Both the position numbers and the translations under genes were made by a program. Positions 40,824-53,235 of a stretch of 64,000 bases of DNA are shown here, one piece after another. This stretch comes from Petrosia ficiformis (lineage: Eukaryota; Porifera; Demospongiae; Haplosclerida; Petrosiidae). The notes beneath the pieces were generated by a model. That model saw only the letters and a list, made by a program, of their open reading frames with translations. It had not been told where the DNA came from and did not search any database. The stretch lies in NCBI GenBank assembly GCA_947044365.1, contig OX345637.1:7453701-7517700 (forward strand), read 5' to 3'. Every line of letters begins with the position of its first letter. Positions within the stretch are counted from its first letter, which is position 1.

Positions 40824-42146
40824 TTATTTTATATATAGTTCAACATGTGAAATTAGTACATCTTCATTACTAGTGCCTTCATTACAACATAACCTCATCT
40901 CAATATAGTCAGTCGTAGTATAATGGAAAGTCTTATGGAACCAAGGAAGACCAGGAACCCAACAACATGGTTCTTCAATACTACCACATCCTTTACCATC
41001 CCAGAGAGGATCATTTGGATAAAATTTATATTCGATAGGAGAAGGAACAGCAGATTCACAGAAATAGTCATTACCAACGAATGAAGATGACGATTTTCTG
41101 TTAACAGTACCACATGGACATCTACTATATGAAACACTCTCTTGATAACCAGCTATAAAGCTCCAAATATGGTTACGAGGATTACCATGTGTGAGACTAA
41201 TACCATCAATATAGGCTCCATTAATATCATTGTTGTTAGTACCATCTGTTGTTGCAAATTGATATCCAATAACTTTACCACATATTTGAGAATAACTGAT
41301 ATCTTTTGATGGGTATGTAGTTGATATACAACTACCTGAACTAATTGAAGGTTTACAACAAGCTCTGACTCCATATTCTTCGTACAGTCTAAGTCCTTCA
41401 GGACATTTCTCATTTGGATTAGCCATGTTGAGGTAAGCTATTCTCATCCATCCTTCATCAGATCCACACAATTCCTCCATATGACAGTATACATGACGAG
41501 TATGTCCATGATCATCAGCTATAGTGTAATGGTCTGAGGGACTGTCTGGCCAGTTAGTCTTGATGTCTTCACAAGAGTGAACTAAAGGAGTAGCAGTATA
41601 CTCATCTTTATCTCCATGTAATCCATTGATATTACGTACAGCTTTATCCAGATTGTCAATTCGATCAGAAAGCTCTGCTATTTGCTCTCCTATTACACTC
41701 TGTCCATCAATTACTGTTGCTATTTGCGCTACTTGCTGCGCAGTTTGTGAATCAATTCGAGCAAAAAGCGTTGCTATATGCTGATCCATTGAAGCTGACA
41801 GGGCTGTTATTTGCGCTGCTTGCTGAGCACTATGTGCAGCAATTTGTGCAGACAGCACTCCTATTTGCTTACCCTGTGACGCAATAGATACTGCTAAGTC
41901 TTTATTTCTTTCGTTAACAGGTGATTGAGACGATGGTTGTTGTTCCGGCATCTTTTCAGTGATACTGTGAGTGTCTCTAGAGTCTCTACCAGATGTGGGA
42001 CAGTTGACAGGTGATTTAGCTAAAAGCTCTTGTACAGCAGTGGTGAGATTATTTATAGCGACTCGTGTTAAATCAGAACCACAATTCTCACCAGTTACCT
42101 GGTTTACTACTACCCATATAATCATCACTACTAGTAGGATCTTCAT
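40824..42146 (-). CDS. Secreted coiled-coil protein with Cys-rich fibrinogen-like C-terminal domain (X1, 440 aa)
   Basis: Single exon on the minus strand. The signal peptide is about residues 1-19 (MKILLVVMIIWVVVNQVTG). A Ser/Thr/Pro-rich linker follows, then an Ala/Gln/Ile-rich heptad-like region (~85-175) with repeated AQQ(A/V)AQI units. The C-terminal domain (~195-440) starts like a fibrinogen N-lobe (SCEDIKTNWPDSPSDHYTI, VYCHMEELCG...GWMRIAYLNM) and continues with an invertebrate Cys-rich pattern: YIDGISLTHGNPRNHIWSF, FVGNDYFCES, DPLWDGKGCG, CCWVPGLPWF, and a final ISHVELYIK. This suggests an oligomeric secreted lectin-like or matrix protein; the ligand is unknown. A TATATATA lies ~60 bases upstream of the ATG, and AATAAA overlaps the stop codon. 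Convergent with UBASH3 copy 1. Confidence 0.88.
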   Translation of the reverse strand: MKILLVVMIIWVVVNQVTGENCGSDLTRVAINNLTTAVQELLAKSPVNCPTSGRDSRDTHSITEKMPEQQPSSQSPVNERNKDLAVSIASQGKQIGVLSAQIAAHSAQQAAQITALSASMDQHIATLFARIDSQTAQQVAQIATVIDGQSVIGEQIAELSDRIDNLDKAVRNINGLHGDKDEYTATPLVHSCEDIKTNWPDSPSDHYTIADDHGHTRHVYCHMEELCGSDEGWMRIAYLNMANPNEKCPEGLRLYEEYGVRACCKPSISSGSCISTTYPSKDISYSQICGKVIGYQFATTDGTNNNDINGAYIDGISLTHGNPRNHIWSFIAGYQESVSYSRCPCGTVNRKSSSSFVGNDYFCESAVPSPIEYKFYPNDPLWDGKGCGSIEEPCCWVPGLPWFHKTFHYTTTDYIEMRLCCNEGTSNEDVLISHVELYIK

Positions 42147-42205
42147 AATGGAGAGAGTAATCTTGATGGATATTCACAATATGTCGTTGAACTTTTCAGG
42201 TGTCA

Positions 42206-42214
42206 ATATATATA
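42206..42214 (-). promoter_or_regulatory. Candidate TATA box of X1
   Basis: On the minus strand TATATATAT sits ~60-68 bases upstream of ATG 42146, flanked by CTACG and TGACACC. The same arrangement is conserved upstream of X3 (about 55273-55281). Confidence 0.45.
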
Positions 42215-42429
42215 CGTAGATACCAGGGCCCAAGGCGGGGGGAATAAGGGAGGGCCACACGCGCATAACTCATGGCCATTAATTAAAATCGACGGAAGCG
42301 TATTAGGGCCACATCATTTATTCTGTTTTTTTTTTTTAATTGAAAATTGCACCAATTAAAATTAATTCTTTTAAATATTGCAAGAAACAAAAGTATTAAG
42401 TTGGATCCGAAGCCTGAATTTGATCACCT

Positions 42430-43090
42430 TAATTAATATATACCTCCAGATGAAGACGAAGACACTAAAACAAAATTTGACGGTAAATCATATGTATTAC
42501 AATATCTGTAAGTGTCATGTATAATTTATATAATGCCTGGGTTAGCAGCTTTGGAAGGCTATATACAAAAAGCCAAACGCCAAAGGCTGTCATTGATGAA
42601 GAAGTAAAAAATCCATCTGAAAAACATGAGTCTAGTCTTTTCAATCAGTTAATTGTAATCACATTTACTGTAGTATATAATCAGATTACTGTCTTATAGT
42701 TATCTGTAGGAAAGATGAAATATAGCAGTACTAAAAATAAAAAATAAATTGAGAAAGGAACTTGCGAGAAAATATAGTGTTTCACAGATCCTGCAGTTAT
42801 CAACACATGCTTAAGAAATATACTGTCAAAGTTGTTTCCAGATGAACAAAGGACATCTTCCATTATTATCTTGCTGACAACACAGGCCTTAGTTTATCAA
42901 AAAGATGGATTACTGTCTATTGATGATGAAGATGGAACACAGAAAACTATACTTTGGACCCTTCAGAATTATCTGAAAGTTTGAAATGCATCCAAGACTT
43001 GTGCAATAATGTAGATGAAATTATGTATGACTTTGTTGAGAGTTATGATACAACAACTGGGGAGATTATATATATAAGAAACCTAACATA
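42430..43090 (+). pseudogene. Decayed coding fragment of unknown family (Z), unit 2
   Basis: Protein-like stretches are shared with unit 3. Near 42450 the frame reads PPDEDEDTKTKFDGK and then hits TAA. From about 42786 it reads TDPAVINTCLRNILSKLF, then a Thr/Ile/Leu-rich run and DGLLSIDDEDGTQKT, and then breaks. Stops and shifts lie between the blocks. I do not recognise the family. The presence of the same blocks at 55450-56930 shows it was part of the duplicated unit. Confidence 0.45.
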
Positions 43091-43519
43091 GGTATATTAA
43101 ATATGCAAGCATGTTTTGTAATTGATTGCCGTTCAAGGAGTTGCCATGTTAATGTGTGTTGTTTTTAACAACTTCCATTCAATGTCTACCTATATGTCAG
43201 TTTTTCAAAGTAAGATGTACATACAGTATATGTATGTGTATGCCACTGCATTGGATAATGGGTCCCATTTGTTTTTCAATTTTTGAAACACTTTTTACAT
43301 TTTCAACTGTCTTGTGCAAGCACCTTAGTGTCTAGTTGGGTCAACAATGGACTCAACATATATATATTATATAAGATGGCTGAACGAATATTTGAACAAT
43401 AGAAAAATTGTACACATTGTCACATTTGAATGATAATTAACATATCAATGATAAATCTCAAACTGTACATGGCCAGGGTTGTTACCTCTTTTCCAGCAAG
43501 TCTTGTTGCTGATTTTCAT

Positions 43520-43579
<60 letters not shown>

Positions 43580-43612
43580 TTCTCTCTTTCTCTCTCACTC
43601 ACACACATACAG

Positions 43613-44729
43613 TGTGAAGATGGACTTAGTCCCTATGTTATTCATGCCTTAAAGAATTCATTCTTGAGCTCGAGTCTGATGAAGGAAGCACCACAAGAAA
43701 TTAAATTAAAAAGATTCACAACACAAGGTTATATTGGTCTGTTTCTTGAAGATGAAGCAGCTTCGTGGTTCAGAGAGATAATAAAATTGTTTGCTGTTGA
43801 GTGCAGACAGCAAGGTGAGTTATATTAGCAGTAATGACATCTTAGTGTTAGTGTATGCACAAGTGCATTGTACATGACATTGTATTAGTGGTTTAATAAC
43901 AGTACATGTGCATGCTACCTTAAAATCCTTGCTAGTTTCCACCTTATCTGTTCTCTGTTTCTGTCTACCTAAACAAAAAGAACCAGCTTCGGCACTCGTT
44001 GATCCAACAACACACACAAAATGGGAACTTAAACTATCTTCAAGAGACATTAGGCTAGCAACATCAGAGCCTGAGGTGATAACCAATAATCATTGTTGAT
44101 TACATTAAAAGTCAAAACCCAGCAACCTTTTATTTCCACTCTTTTTGTCTTATAAAGTTTGTAAACGCTTCACAAAGTATTTCGTGTATAACAGCTATCG
44201 TATAGTTGCAGTTTTTACAAGCTGTTTAATTTCTTCTTTGTTGCTAGTACATGATGTGTAAAATTCTCATCTGACACAAGGGTAACTATAGCCTTTCAAT
44301 ATAGTAATTATCTGTCTGTTTATCTATAAATATCTAATAATATTGTCTATCTATTCATCTGTCTATCTCTTTATATATATATTCCAATACTTTAGGTATA
44401 CAAAGTATTATATCCAAACACACCTCATTAAGAGGATGAATTGGAAATAGTAGAAGATGTATTTGTATATGTATCAACTTTTGATCAAGGACAAACAGGT
44501 ACTTGTGTGTATATTATAATATACATGTATGTGATGTGGTTAGGTCTATAATATTGCATATCAGATCCGTCAAGTTAAGCGTATATGCTATATTGTTTAT
44601 AGTAAGGTCTCTATCTGATTTATCAGTCCCTTGGCTTCAGTGGCTTCAGTTTTGGATGTTCCCTGCCTTATCTGCTCTCTGTATCTGTCTGCCTGTCTAT
44701 TCGTTTTGCTCTCTAACTTCATCTCTCAT

Positions 44730-44826
<97 letters not shown>

Positions 44827-47800
44827 AAACAAAACAGGACTAGGTGTTCAAATAGAACCTCACCGTCGTCAACTCCACATCACTATGGCACACCAATATC
44901 CTCCTGAACACCATGGTAAACTAGAAGAACTAGCTCAGGCACTTGTTGATCCAACAACACACACAAAATGGGAACTTAGACTATATTCAAGAGACGTTAG
45001 GCTAGCAACATCAGAGGTGATAACCAATAATCATTGTTGATTACGTCAAAACCCAGCAACCTTTTATTTCCACTGTTTTTGCCTTTTAAAGTTTGTAAAC
45101 GCTTTACAAAGTGTTTCATGTACAACAGATATTATAGTTGCAGTTTTTACAAGCTGTTTAATTTCTTCTTTGTGGCTCGAACATTGTTTTTTTTATCCCC
45201 TGTGTAAAATTCTCATCTGACACAAGAATAACTATAGCCTTTCAGTAGTAATTATCTGTCTCGTCTATCTATAAATATCTAATAATAGTGTCTATCTATC
45301 TACGTCTTCATCTGTCTATACCATCACTTTAGGTATACAAAGTACTATATCCTTACACACCTCGTAAAGAGGATGAATTGGAATTAGTAGAAGATGATTT
45401 TGTATTCGTATCAACTTCTGATCAAGGACAAACAGGTACTTGTGTGTGTATTATAATATACATATATATGATGTGGTTAGGTCTATAATATTGCATACCA
45501 GATACATGTATGTCAAGGTAAGCGTATATGCTTTATTGTTTATAGTAAGGTCTCTATCTGATTTATCAGACCCTTGGCTTCAGTTTTGGATGTTTATACA
45601 AATAGAAACATCCTCAACCTTGGCAGGTCTGATATATCAGATAGAGACATGCCAACCAGGCTATAAATAATATAAGTGCATTGATGAATTAGGTATCCGG
45701 TGGAACAATAGTTACTCTTCCTTGATACCTAATTTACATTGTAATTTGCTTCCTGTACAAAATGGCTAATTAGCAAACATTTAATGTTCTTTCTGCATGA
45801 GGATGATTATTATGTTGCTGTACCTATCTAGTATCTACTTGTTTGTGTGTTTAAAATTTAAATTTTATAAAGTAGCATTCCATTAAACATCCTAAAATAG
45901 AACTAATATGTTATAAATACATGTACATGTATCACTCTAGTCTTTGTCTACTTACTTTCAAAGTTTATATGCTATAATTATAATAATTATTATTAATTAT
46001 TAGTGTATAATCTTGTCCTAGCTCTGAAGTTAATCATGATGCTATATTGATATTTCTTCTACAGATAGTGAAGGATGGCTCTTTGGAACTTCATTTTTCA
46101 CCGGATGTAGTGGTATGTATCCTGGTAACTATGTAGAGAAAGTGAAAGACTCAGACTGCTGGACGTTACACAAGTAAGCTCCCAAATACTAGTATTGTTG
46201 TTTTGTTCAACTATAACTACAATGTATAACTGATCCTGATTTGTAAGGTATTGTGAGTTTTCATAACTACATAGTGACTCCAAAACTGACAATAGCTAGT
46301 ATACTAAAGGTCATTCACATTCACCTTGACCTCAAAAAAAATGTTCATCACTTTAGTTTGGAATGACAACCTAAATTTTGAAGTCATCATGAATGTGAAC
46401 AGACTTAACATCTAAACTACATGTATAACTATAATTCTAATGCATTATAATTTTTCACTAACTATAAACTATATCGTAGAAAATCACTGACTTCAGTTAA
46501 CTATAACTATAACTCAAACTATTTTCAATAAAGTATTTTCAGTTTTCATTAGTTACATAAAAGTTTAGTAAAGCATTTGAGATTTTCATTATAGCTAACC
46601 TTGCTGAGATAATCTCTCAATAATCACTCTGGGGACCCTGAATAATATATAATATATATCTGCAGGTCTTGGATGGTATCTAGTCCTGAAAAGGAATCTC
46701 GTCAATCTCCAACAGTTTCTACACAGAATTTACACAAATCAAGAAACTCTACAATTAGAAGAGAAGATCAACAGCTATATGATAATGCCATAGGTAAGAA
46801 GACCATCATTTATTACAGGTTTCGGCAGGCTGCTTTCTTCCTGCCACTTCCACTAACTTGTATGCACATACTTTTTATGACTCACCCATTAATTTAGCAG
46901 GGAAAAATTTCTTTTAATTAATGTATTTCCTATTTGATATAATTATTATAGCAAGCCTGAGCAAACCCCATCTAATTGAATGGGTTTTTTTTGTTTGTAC
47001 ACTTTGGAGCTGAGGATCCCTGGTTCTACTCCTGCTACGTACTTCTCCTTTTTTCTTTTGCAATAGAAGGGGCTGAAGATGTGTCATAATGTTTTCCTCT
47101 TTTGTGAGAACACAAGCGGAAGGTCTGTTACTTTTTTTGCCATCTTCATAGCACAGCCATTGTTATTTCAGCCACATTGACACTAATAGTAAAATGTTCC
47201 CATTGCTTTGCATTTGTGCTATATAGTAATTATTTCAGTATAATTACTAATATTTAAAAATAATATATACAATTTCCAGAAGGGTAACTATTATGTTTTT
47301 GTGCCTTTTAAATTTATCTTTAATTTGTCTTTCTTTTATCTTAGGTCTTTTACCCAACAGGAGAAATGTTGAAGAGTTATATGCTAAAGTACAACCAAAA
47401 AGAAAACGCCATTCAATAACTGACACTACAACAAATAGTAGTAGCCCAGACAATGACAGTCCACCAGCTGTACCTCAAGGACCAAGAAGACTGTTCATTT
47501 TCCGTCATGCAGAGAGGGTTGATGTAACATTTGGTAAACAATGGATTCAGCTGTCATTTGATAGCGAGGGGTATTATCATCGTCGGAATCTAAATATGCC
47601 TAAAGAGTTACCGAAGAGACAGGGTGGTCCACAGGAGTTTGTTAAGGATTCACCGATCACCGAGTCGGGATTGTTTCAAGCTTGGCTCACTGGTGAAGGA
47701 ATGAGGGAGCAAGAAATAAAGATACATCATGTAATATCATCACCTGCTATTAGGTGTGTACAAACAGCAAATGCCATACTGCAAGGAATGGGAGATTTTA

Positions 47801-48276
47801 ATACCAGAATAAAAGTTGAGCATGGACTGTTCGAATGGCTAGCTTGGTGTCGAGGAGACATTCCAGTGTTCATGCCTGCTGATGATATGATGAAATTCGG
47901 ACTCCAAGTTGACCCAACGTATAGTTCTTTGGTTTCCATGAAAGACCTGAAACCAAACGAAACTCATTTGGAGTTCTACAAACGAATGTACAATATCACT
48001 AGACTATTGTTAAAGAATGTTGGACCTAATAGTGGAAATGTGATGATAGTTGGTCATGCAGCTACACTGGAAGCTTGCACACGACAGCTGGTTGGTGGAC
48101 AACCACGAAATGCTCAAGATCTAACAAAACTCGTTCAAAAAATTCCATATTGTGGTGTCTGTGTTTGTCAGGAGAGTGGCCACGGGAAATCCAGTACATG
48201 GGATTTTATTGATCCTCCTGTCCCCCCTCTGACTCATGCTCCTAACATTAGATTTGATTGGAGGTGTTTGCAATAG
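43613..48276 (+). CDS. UBASH3: UBASH3-like copy 2, lacking UBA and first HxT motif, with internally duplicated exons
   Basis: Exons alignable to copy 1: 43613-43814 (exon 4, with 6 extra bases giving two extra Ser), 44838-45016 (exon 5), 45333-45435 (exon 6), 46065-46173 (exon 7), 46666-46793 (exon 8), 47345-48276 (exon 9). Splice sites and phases are preserved. A second, decayed exon 5-6 pair lies at about 43975-44075 and 44396-44498. The HIT motif, SH3 domain, RHAER and GHAATLEAC are intact. The last exon differs from copy 1 by about five residues (for example R to W in QAWLTGE, and SG to PA before DDMM). Exons 1-3 are absent; only QFFK of exon 3 survives. The start is unknown: an ATG at 43430 or 43484 reads in frame through the (CT)n tract. 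Either a truncated functional gene or a young pseudogene. Confidence 0.7.
43975..44498 (+). pseudogene. Decayed duplicate of UBASH3 exons 5 and 6 inside copy 2
   Basis: The exon 5 remnant (about 43975-44075) has lost its 5' two-thirds, including the HIT motif, and has a 6-base insertion before its donor (GAGCCTGAG|GT). The exon 6 remnant (44396-44498) keeps both splice sites and its length of 103, but CGT AAA has become CAT TAA, an in-frame stop. A ~0.4-kb intron like that of the intact pair lies between them, so exons 5-6 were duplicated in tandem and the first pair decayed. Confidence 0.8.
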
Positions 48277-48773
48277 AATATCTTTTTAGATATTAATTAA
48301 TTAATGTATACTATTCTCTCTTTTATTCTTCATTGTATGTTACAGTATAGTATGTACCATACACTTTGCTTGGTCACTAGCTCAGTGTTTTTATATACTT
48401 GTACATCCGATTTTCTTTGCCACTAACCACCAGTTGTTATTAAATGTTCATTTCATTGTGTATGATAATTTTATGTAGTAAAATACAATTCAATTGTAAC
48501 TTGATATTTAACATTCTTAGCAATAAAAATTATTATTATTGTACAAATTAGAATCGTAATTGGAGTTAAACTTCAATCTACAAAATCCAGTATTCAGAAA
48601 TTTTGAATTCGTAAATTGAAGTTGTCTGATTTACTCAAATTAAACCCAGAGTTTGCTTTATCAAGAGCTAAGATATATATATGGTTCAGAGAGTAAGAGT
48701 CTGCTCTTTCCAGTCATCCTCAAAAAACATGTCGTAATGGCACTAAAGGCTGTTTAAACAAGAATAATAAAAT

Positions 48774-49066
48774 ACGTTTTCAATAAAAATGAAAAAAGAT
48801 GTAGGGACATCAAAACCAAAAAGTATGTGAACAAGGTCAGGATGGTACCAGCACAGGAGGTTAACGTAGGACCCAAAATTAAACAAACCACTTCTACATA
48901 AGTACTCTATAAAGAAAACAAAAGGCGCTGTAGGTTTATATGGAAGTGGTTTGTTTAATTTTGGGTCATACATTAACCTCCTGTGTTAGTTAGTACCATC
49001 CCGACCTTCGCATACTTTTTGAGTTTTGACATCACTACATCTTCTTTCAATTTTATTGAAAATGTT
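48774..49066. mobile_element. Foldback element in UBASH3 unit 2
   Basis: Same family and relative position as 39104-39420, with shorter arms. Ends TTTTCAATAAAAATGAAAAA and ...TTTCAATTTTATTGAAAA. Confidence 0.65.
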
Positions 49067-49692
49067 TTTATTATTCTTGTTTTCATGAATAGTGTGAATA
49101 TTTTTTGTGTAGATTACAGAAACACTGGTGCAAGTTATAATGTATATCATAAAATCATAATTGCATTAACACCTCAATGTTTACAGAATAATTACATACA
49201 TAGGCACAATTGCAAGGCTTGTAATTGTGGCTTGAAGATTAGTCTCTTGTCTATATCAATTATTTATGAATTGATGATCATTCTCTTTCACTTACAGATG
49301 ATGTCCATTTTCTATTTCATTTACAGTATTGTCTGCAGTCACACAAATAGTAGTGTCAGTCACTGTCTCAATCACTCAGCATTCCAATGGACAATCATAA
49401 TATTATACAGGTTAATCATTACATGATTGTACTGTAACGCATTGACAATAATGATTTAAATTTGACGTACACAAAAAAGAATGGGAACGAAGGATAATGG
49501 TGAAGGTAAACAGATTGTTGGTCATTCTAAAATAAAATTATGAACATTTTTTCTGAGGTCACAATCAACATGAACAAACCTTAGTGTTTCTAGCTTCCAC
49601 TCTGCATGTGTACTAAATATAATTATTATTGCTGGAACATTGGGTTACACTTTAGCATGTGTCTGAATTGAATTTTGAGTCTACCTGGCTAA

Positions 49693-49970
49693 ATGGCCTA
49701 TTCATCATTGAAATTTTTACAATGGTCCCATACAAACAACCATCTCGAAAGGTGGCACAATAGACAGTTTCTGGGAAATCCCACCCTAATATATAATTAT
49801 GAGGTAATTGAAATCTGCAAGAAAGAAGATGTTACAACATCAGTCACCAACTGCCACATAGAAAAATATAGAAACTAGAAAAGATGCTTGAAGATGGGGA
49901 ATATCAATTATCGGAATATTTAGAAGCGATAAAATATATATGTCACTGGACTATTGATACAGACTAATAT
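49693..49970 (+). pseudogene. MULE transposase C-terminal relic, unit 2
   Basis: Reads WSHTNNHLERWHNR...NYEVIEICKKEDVTTS, then stops; a shifted frame continues KLEKMLEDGEYQLSEYLEAI. The pattern TNNxLExWHNR, hydrophobic/KKE, leader to a YL-x-AI ending is typical of the C-terminal part of MULE/FLYWCH-linked transposases in invertebrates. The frame is broken by a short insertion and a stop. Confidence 0.55.
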
Positions 49971-50472
49971 TATCTCACAATTTGTTTTAGATTTTAAGAA
50001 TCTATTATGAATTATAGTTGTTATTTATATTATTATCATCTGACATTTTGAAATTGTACACTTTGAGAATTGACATTCTGACAGTTGACATTTTGGGATT
50101 GACATTGTGAACCAAACCAACATATATGTAAGCAAAGAACTCAAAACATTCTGAAATTATGATACCAGTAATAAACAAAATCATTTTATACGTATCATTC
50201 TATACAATATTGTAATTACAAAACACTCAATATAGTAATATTGCCATTCTGAAGTGTGCACCATGCAAGAGTGTACTCTTGAGTTGAAATATTATTATAA
50301 TCCGTATCGTTTTATCTCCCATTGTGTTCAAATTAAAAAATTTTCAAACTAATACATGTATGTATTACATGTTAAAAATGATAATGAAAAGAGGAATCAG
50401 ATATAATGAATTGTCATCAATCCTACAACAAAATCAATTATTACTGAATACAATTCATAAATGGTGTACATT

Positions 50473-51266
50473 TTATTTTATATATAGTTCAACATGTGAA
50501 ATTAGTACATCTTCATTATTAGTGCCTTCATCACAACATAACCTCACCTCAATATAGTCAGTCGTAGTATAATGGAGAGTCTTATGAAACCAAGGAAGAC
50601 CAGGAACCCAACAACATGGTTCCTCAATACTACCACATCCTTTACCATCCCAGAGAGGATCATTTGGATAGAATTTATATTCGATAGGAAAAGGAACAGC
50701 AGATTCACAGAAATAGTCGTTACCAACGAATGAAGATGATGATTTTCTGTTAACAGTACCACATGGACATCCACTATGTGAAACACTCTCTTGATAACCA
50801 GCTATAAAGCTCCAAATATGGTTACGAGAATTACCATGTGTGAGACTAATACCATCAATATAGGCTCTATTAATATCATTGTTATTAATACCATCTGTTG
50901 TTGCAAATTGATATCCAATAACTTTACCACACACTTGAGAATAACTGATATCTTTTGATGTGTATGTAGTTGATACACAACTACCTGAACTAATTGAAGG
51001 TCTACAACAAGCTCTGACTCCATATTCTTCGTACAGTCTAAGTCCTTCAGGACATTTCTCAATTGGATCAGCCATGTTGAGGTTAGCAACTCTCATCCAT
51101 CCTTCATCAGATCCACACAATTCCTCCATATGACAGTATACATGATGAGTATGTCCATGATCATCAGCTATAGTGTAATGGTCTGAGGGACTGTCTGGCC
51201 AGTTAGTCTTGATTTCTTCACAAGAGTGAACTAAAGGAGTAGCAGTATACTCATCTTTATCTCCAT
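50473..51266 (-). pseudogene. X2: 5'-truncated copy of the secreted Cys-rich domain gene
   Basis: Homology to X1 and X3 runs from the stop (50473-50475) up to GDKDEY at about 51266 and then ends abruptly. The whole C-terminal domain is open (YIDGISLTHGNSRNH..., DPLWDGKGCG, ISHVELYIK), but the signal peptide, linker and coiled coil are missing and replaced by ~1.6 kb of unrelated sequence. The frame stays open ~30 bases past the breakpoint to a TGA; the first ATG in frame is at 51129, inside the domain. No signal peptide could be made from it, so it is probably a pseudogene. Confidence 0.75.
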
Positions 51267-53235
51267 AAAATGGGAAGAATTTTGAAAAACAAGCTCAGTC
51301 GGTCAGTCCTTCAAGGGTTAACTTAATTAACCTTAATTAAGTAGCAAATTTATTTTAGATACTGAACAGGCTGTTTAGACATTCTTTTGGTAAACCAAAG
51401 AACTTTAGATTCTTCCTATAGGACGAACCTCAAAGTTCTTTAGCTATATGGTTAATCTTTAATCTTCTAACCATTTAATTCAGTAGGGTATATAGGAAGC
51501 AATATTGAAATATTGAAGTGGGGGTGGGGAGGGCACTGTGTGGACAGTTATAGTCTCAATCAAATATGCATCACTTCAGTAAATTTATTGGTTTCCTCCA
51601 TCCTTCATCAAAAAAGTTAAAGTAAATGAGGGAGTTGGCTTCAGACCCCCCTGTTCCTACCCCCATTTAATTAAGACACCATCTGTAGTTAACACTAAGA
51701 AACTATGATGTGAAAGAGGTTGAACCTGTTTATTAGTATACCTATAAAAAAATAGCTCACAAACATGAAAATATCAAAGAAGGATATTAATTGTTACAAA
51801 GTAATATAGGAGGTCATTGAAGACTATTGTGGAGCCTTTTCTATTTGTGACAATACTACATGATTAGAATGGAGGTATCCAATGTTAACCGTATAGTCTA
51901 GTTTTCAAAATATTAAATTTTGAATGAACTTTTTTTCCTTACACATAGAATCCTCTAAATATTTTCTTTTAAATTTAGGGTTGTTACAACTTTACTATTG
52001 TTCTTGACTATCAATTAACAACAATACCTTTTGTGGCTTTATCAACGTGAAAGGATTACTATTAAAACAAAACAGTTATAGAAAATAAATATTATGTGAA
52101 GTCTGATGAAATTGGACTTTCAGGGCTATAGTGTCTATATGTTTTATGTGACACTTGCAATTGAAAATATACTGGTTAAGAACATTGACTTTGATTATTG
52201 TTGTTCAGTCAGATAGTCTTCTATGTGTCATTGTAACTCACAATGTCTTCAGACGATTGTCTCTTTCTTATAATTTCATTGTACATTTACAGTATGTCAG
52301 TTTAATTTCTTTGTTGCTATACAAGCAAGTTCAAATTTCATATTACAAAAATATAACTCTGTGTTGCTAAACTTTTGTCAATCGCCGATACTAATATACT
52401 ATACGTATAAAATTATATATGTGTGACTTCACCAGAGATGTTCTATATATACTTTTATCATTAATAGCCTGATAATCCATTTTTCTTTGATGCAACATCT
52501 TTCTCAACAATTCCATTCTCTCTTTTATGATATCTCACTCTAATGATATGACCACACCAGTTTTTCTTGTTCTTCTATTATTCACCTACAAATATTAATG
52601 AAAAACAAAGATATTTTAGACATGCACAAACACAAATTAAGATATGTGTATTTGTAAACGTTGAATATCCCATTATAATATTATTAGTGTTCAAACAATC
52701 TCACAATATTTAATACATAATATAAGAAGGTTTACAAAGATATTTAGCAAATGTCTAAAAATACTAGTACACTGTATCTAGAATTTCTTTCTTAATTGTA
52801 TACCAGTTATTCCTTACAGCTAGTACAGTACATGTATACACATATAGCTTGCTCTAATAGTAATGAAGTATTTCAATTAATAATTACCAAAGATATACAA
52901 TCATAATATTATACAAGCTAATCATTACATGATTATACTGTAACTGATTGACAATAATGAAGTAATAGATTTAAATTTGATGTACACTAAAAAAAAAGAA
53001 CGAGATCGAAGGATAATGGTGAAGTTAACAGATTGTTGGTCATTTCAAAATAAAACTATGAATCTGAGGTCACACTGTGAACATGAACAAATCTTAGTGT
53101 TTCTAGCTTCCACTCTGTGTACTAATTAAGTTATTGCTGGAACATTGGGTTACACTTTATTATGTGTCCGAATTGGATTTTGATTCTACCTGGCTAAATG
53201 GCCTATTCATGATTGAATTTTTTGCAGGTGCAATG
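51267..53235. other. Unrelated sequence between X2 and X3
   Basis: 51267-52880 does not resemble the other units and interrupts the repeat pattern. It includes AAAGAACTTTAG/AAAGTTCTTTAGC half-palindromes near 51400. Homology to the spacer resumes at about 52890 (ATACAATCATAATATTATAC). One minus-strand stretch at about 52490-52590 translates to a basic peptide without start or clear exon borders. No supported gene. Confidence 0.4.

Larger units (their letters stand above)
42147..43612. other. Region between X1 and UBASH3 copy 2
   Basis: Holds the X1 promoter region, a decayed coding fragment of unknown family (42430-43090), the last ~18 bases of UBASH3 exon 3 with its donor (about 43193-43215), and the intron-3 sequence leading to exon 4. 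There is no UBA-coding exon. Confidence 0.55.
48277..50472. other. Spacer between UBASH3 copy 2 and X2
   Basis: AATAAA of UBASH3 copy 2 at 48522-48527, a foldback element (48774-49066) and a MULE transposase relic (49693-49970). No functional gene; the open frame at 48983-49426 crosses the foldback arm and is not supported. Confidence 0.5.

Noticed and set aside
48983..49426. 147-codon open frame in the unit-2 spacer
   Set aside because: It runs across a foldback arm and is not preserved in units 1 and 3.
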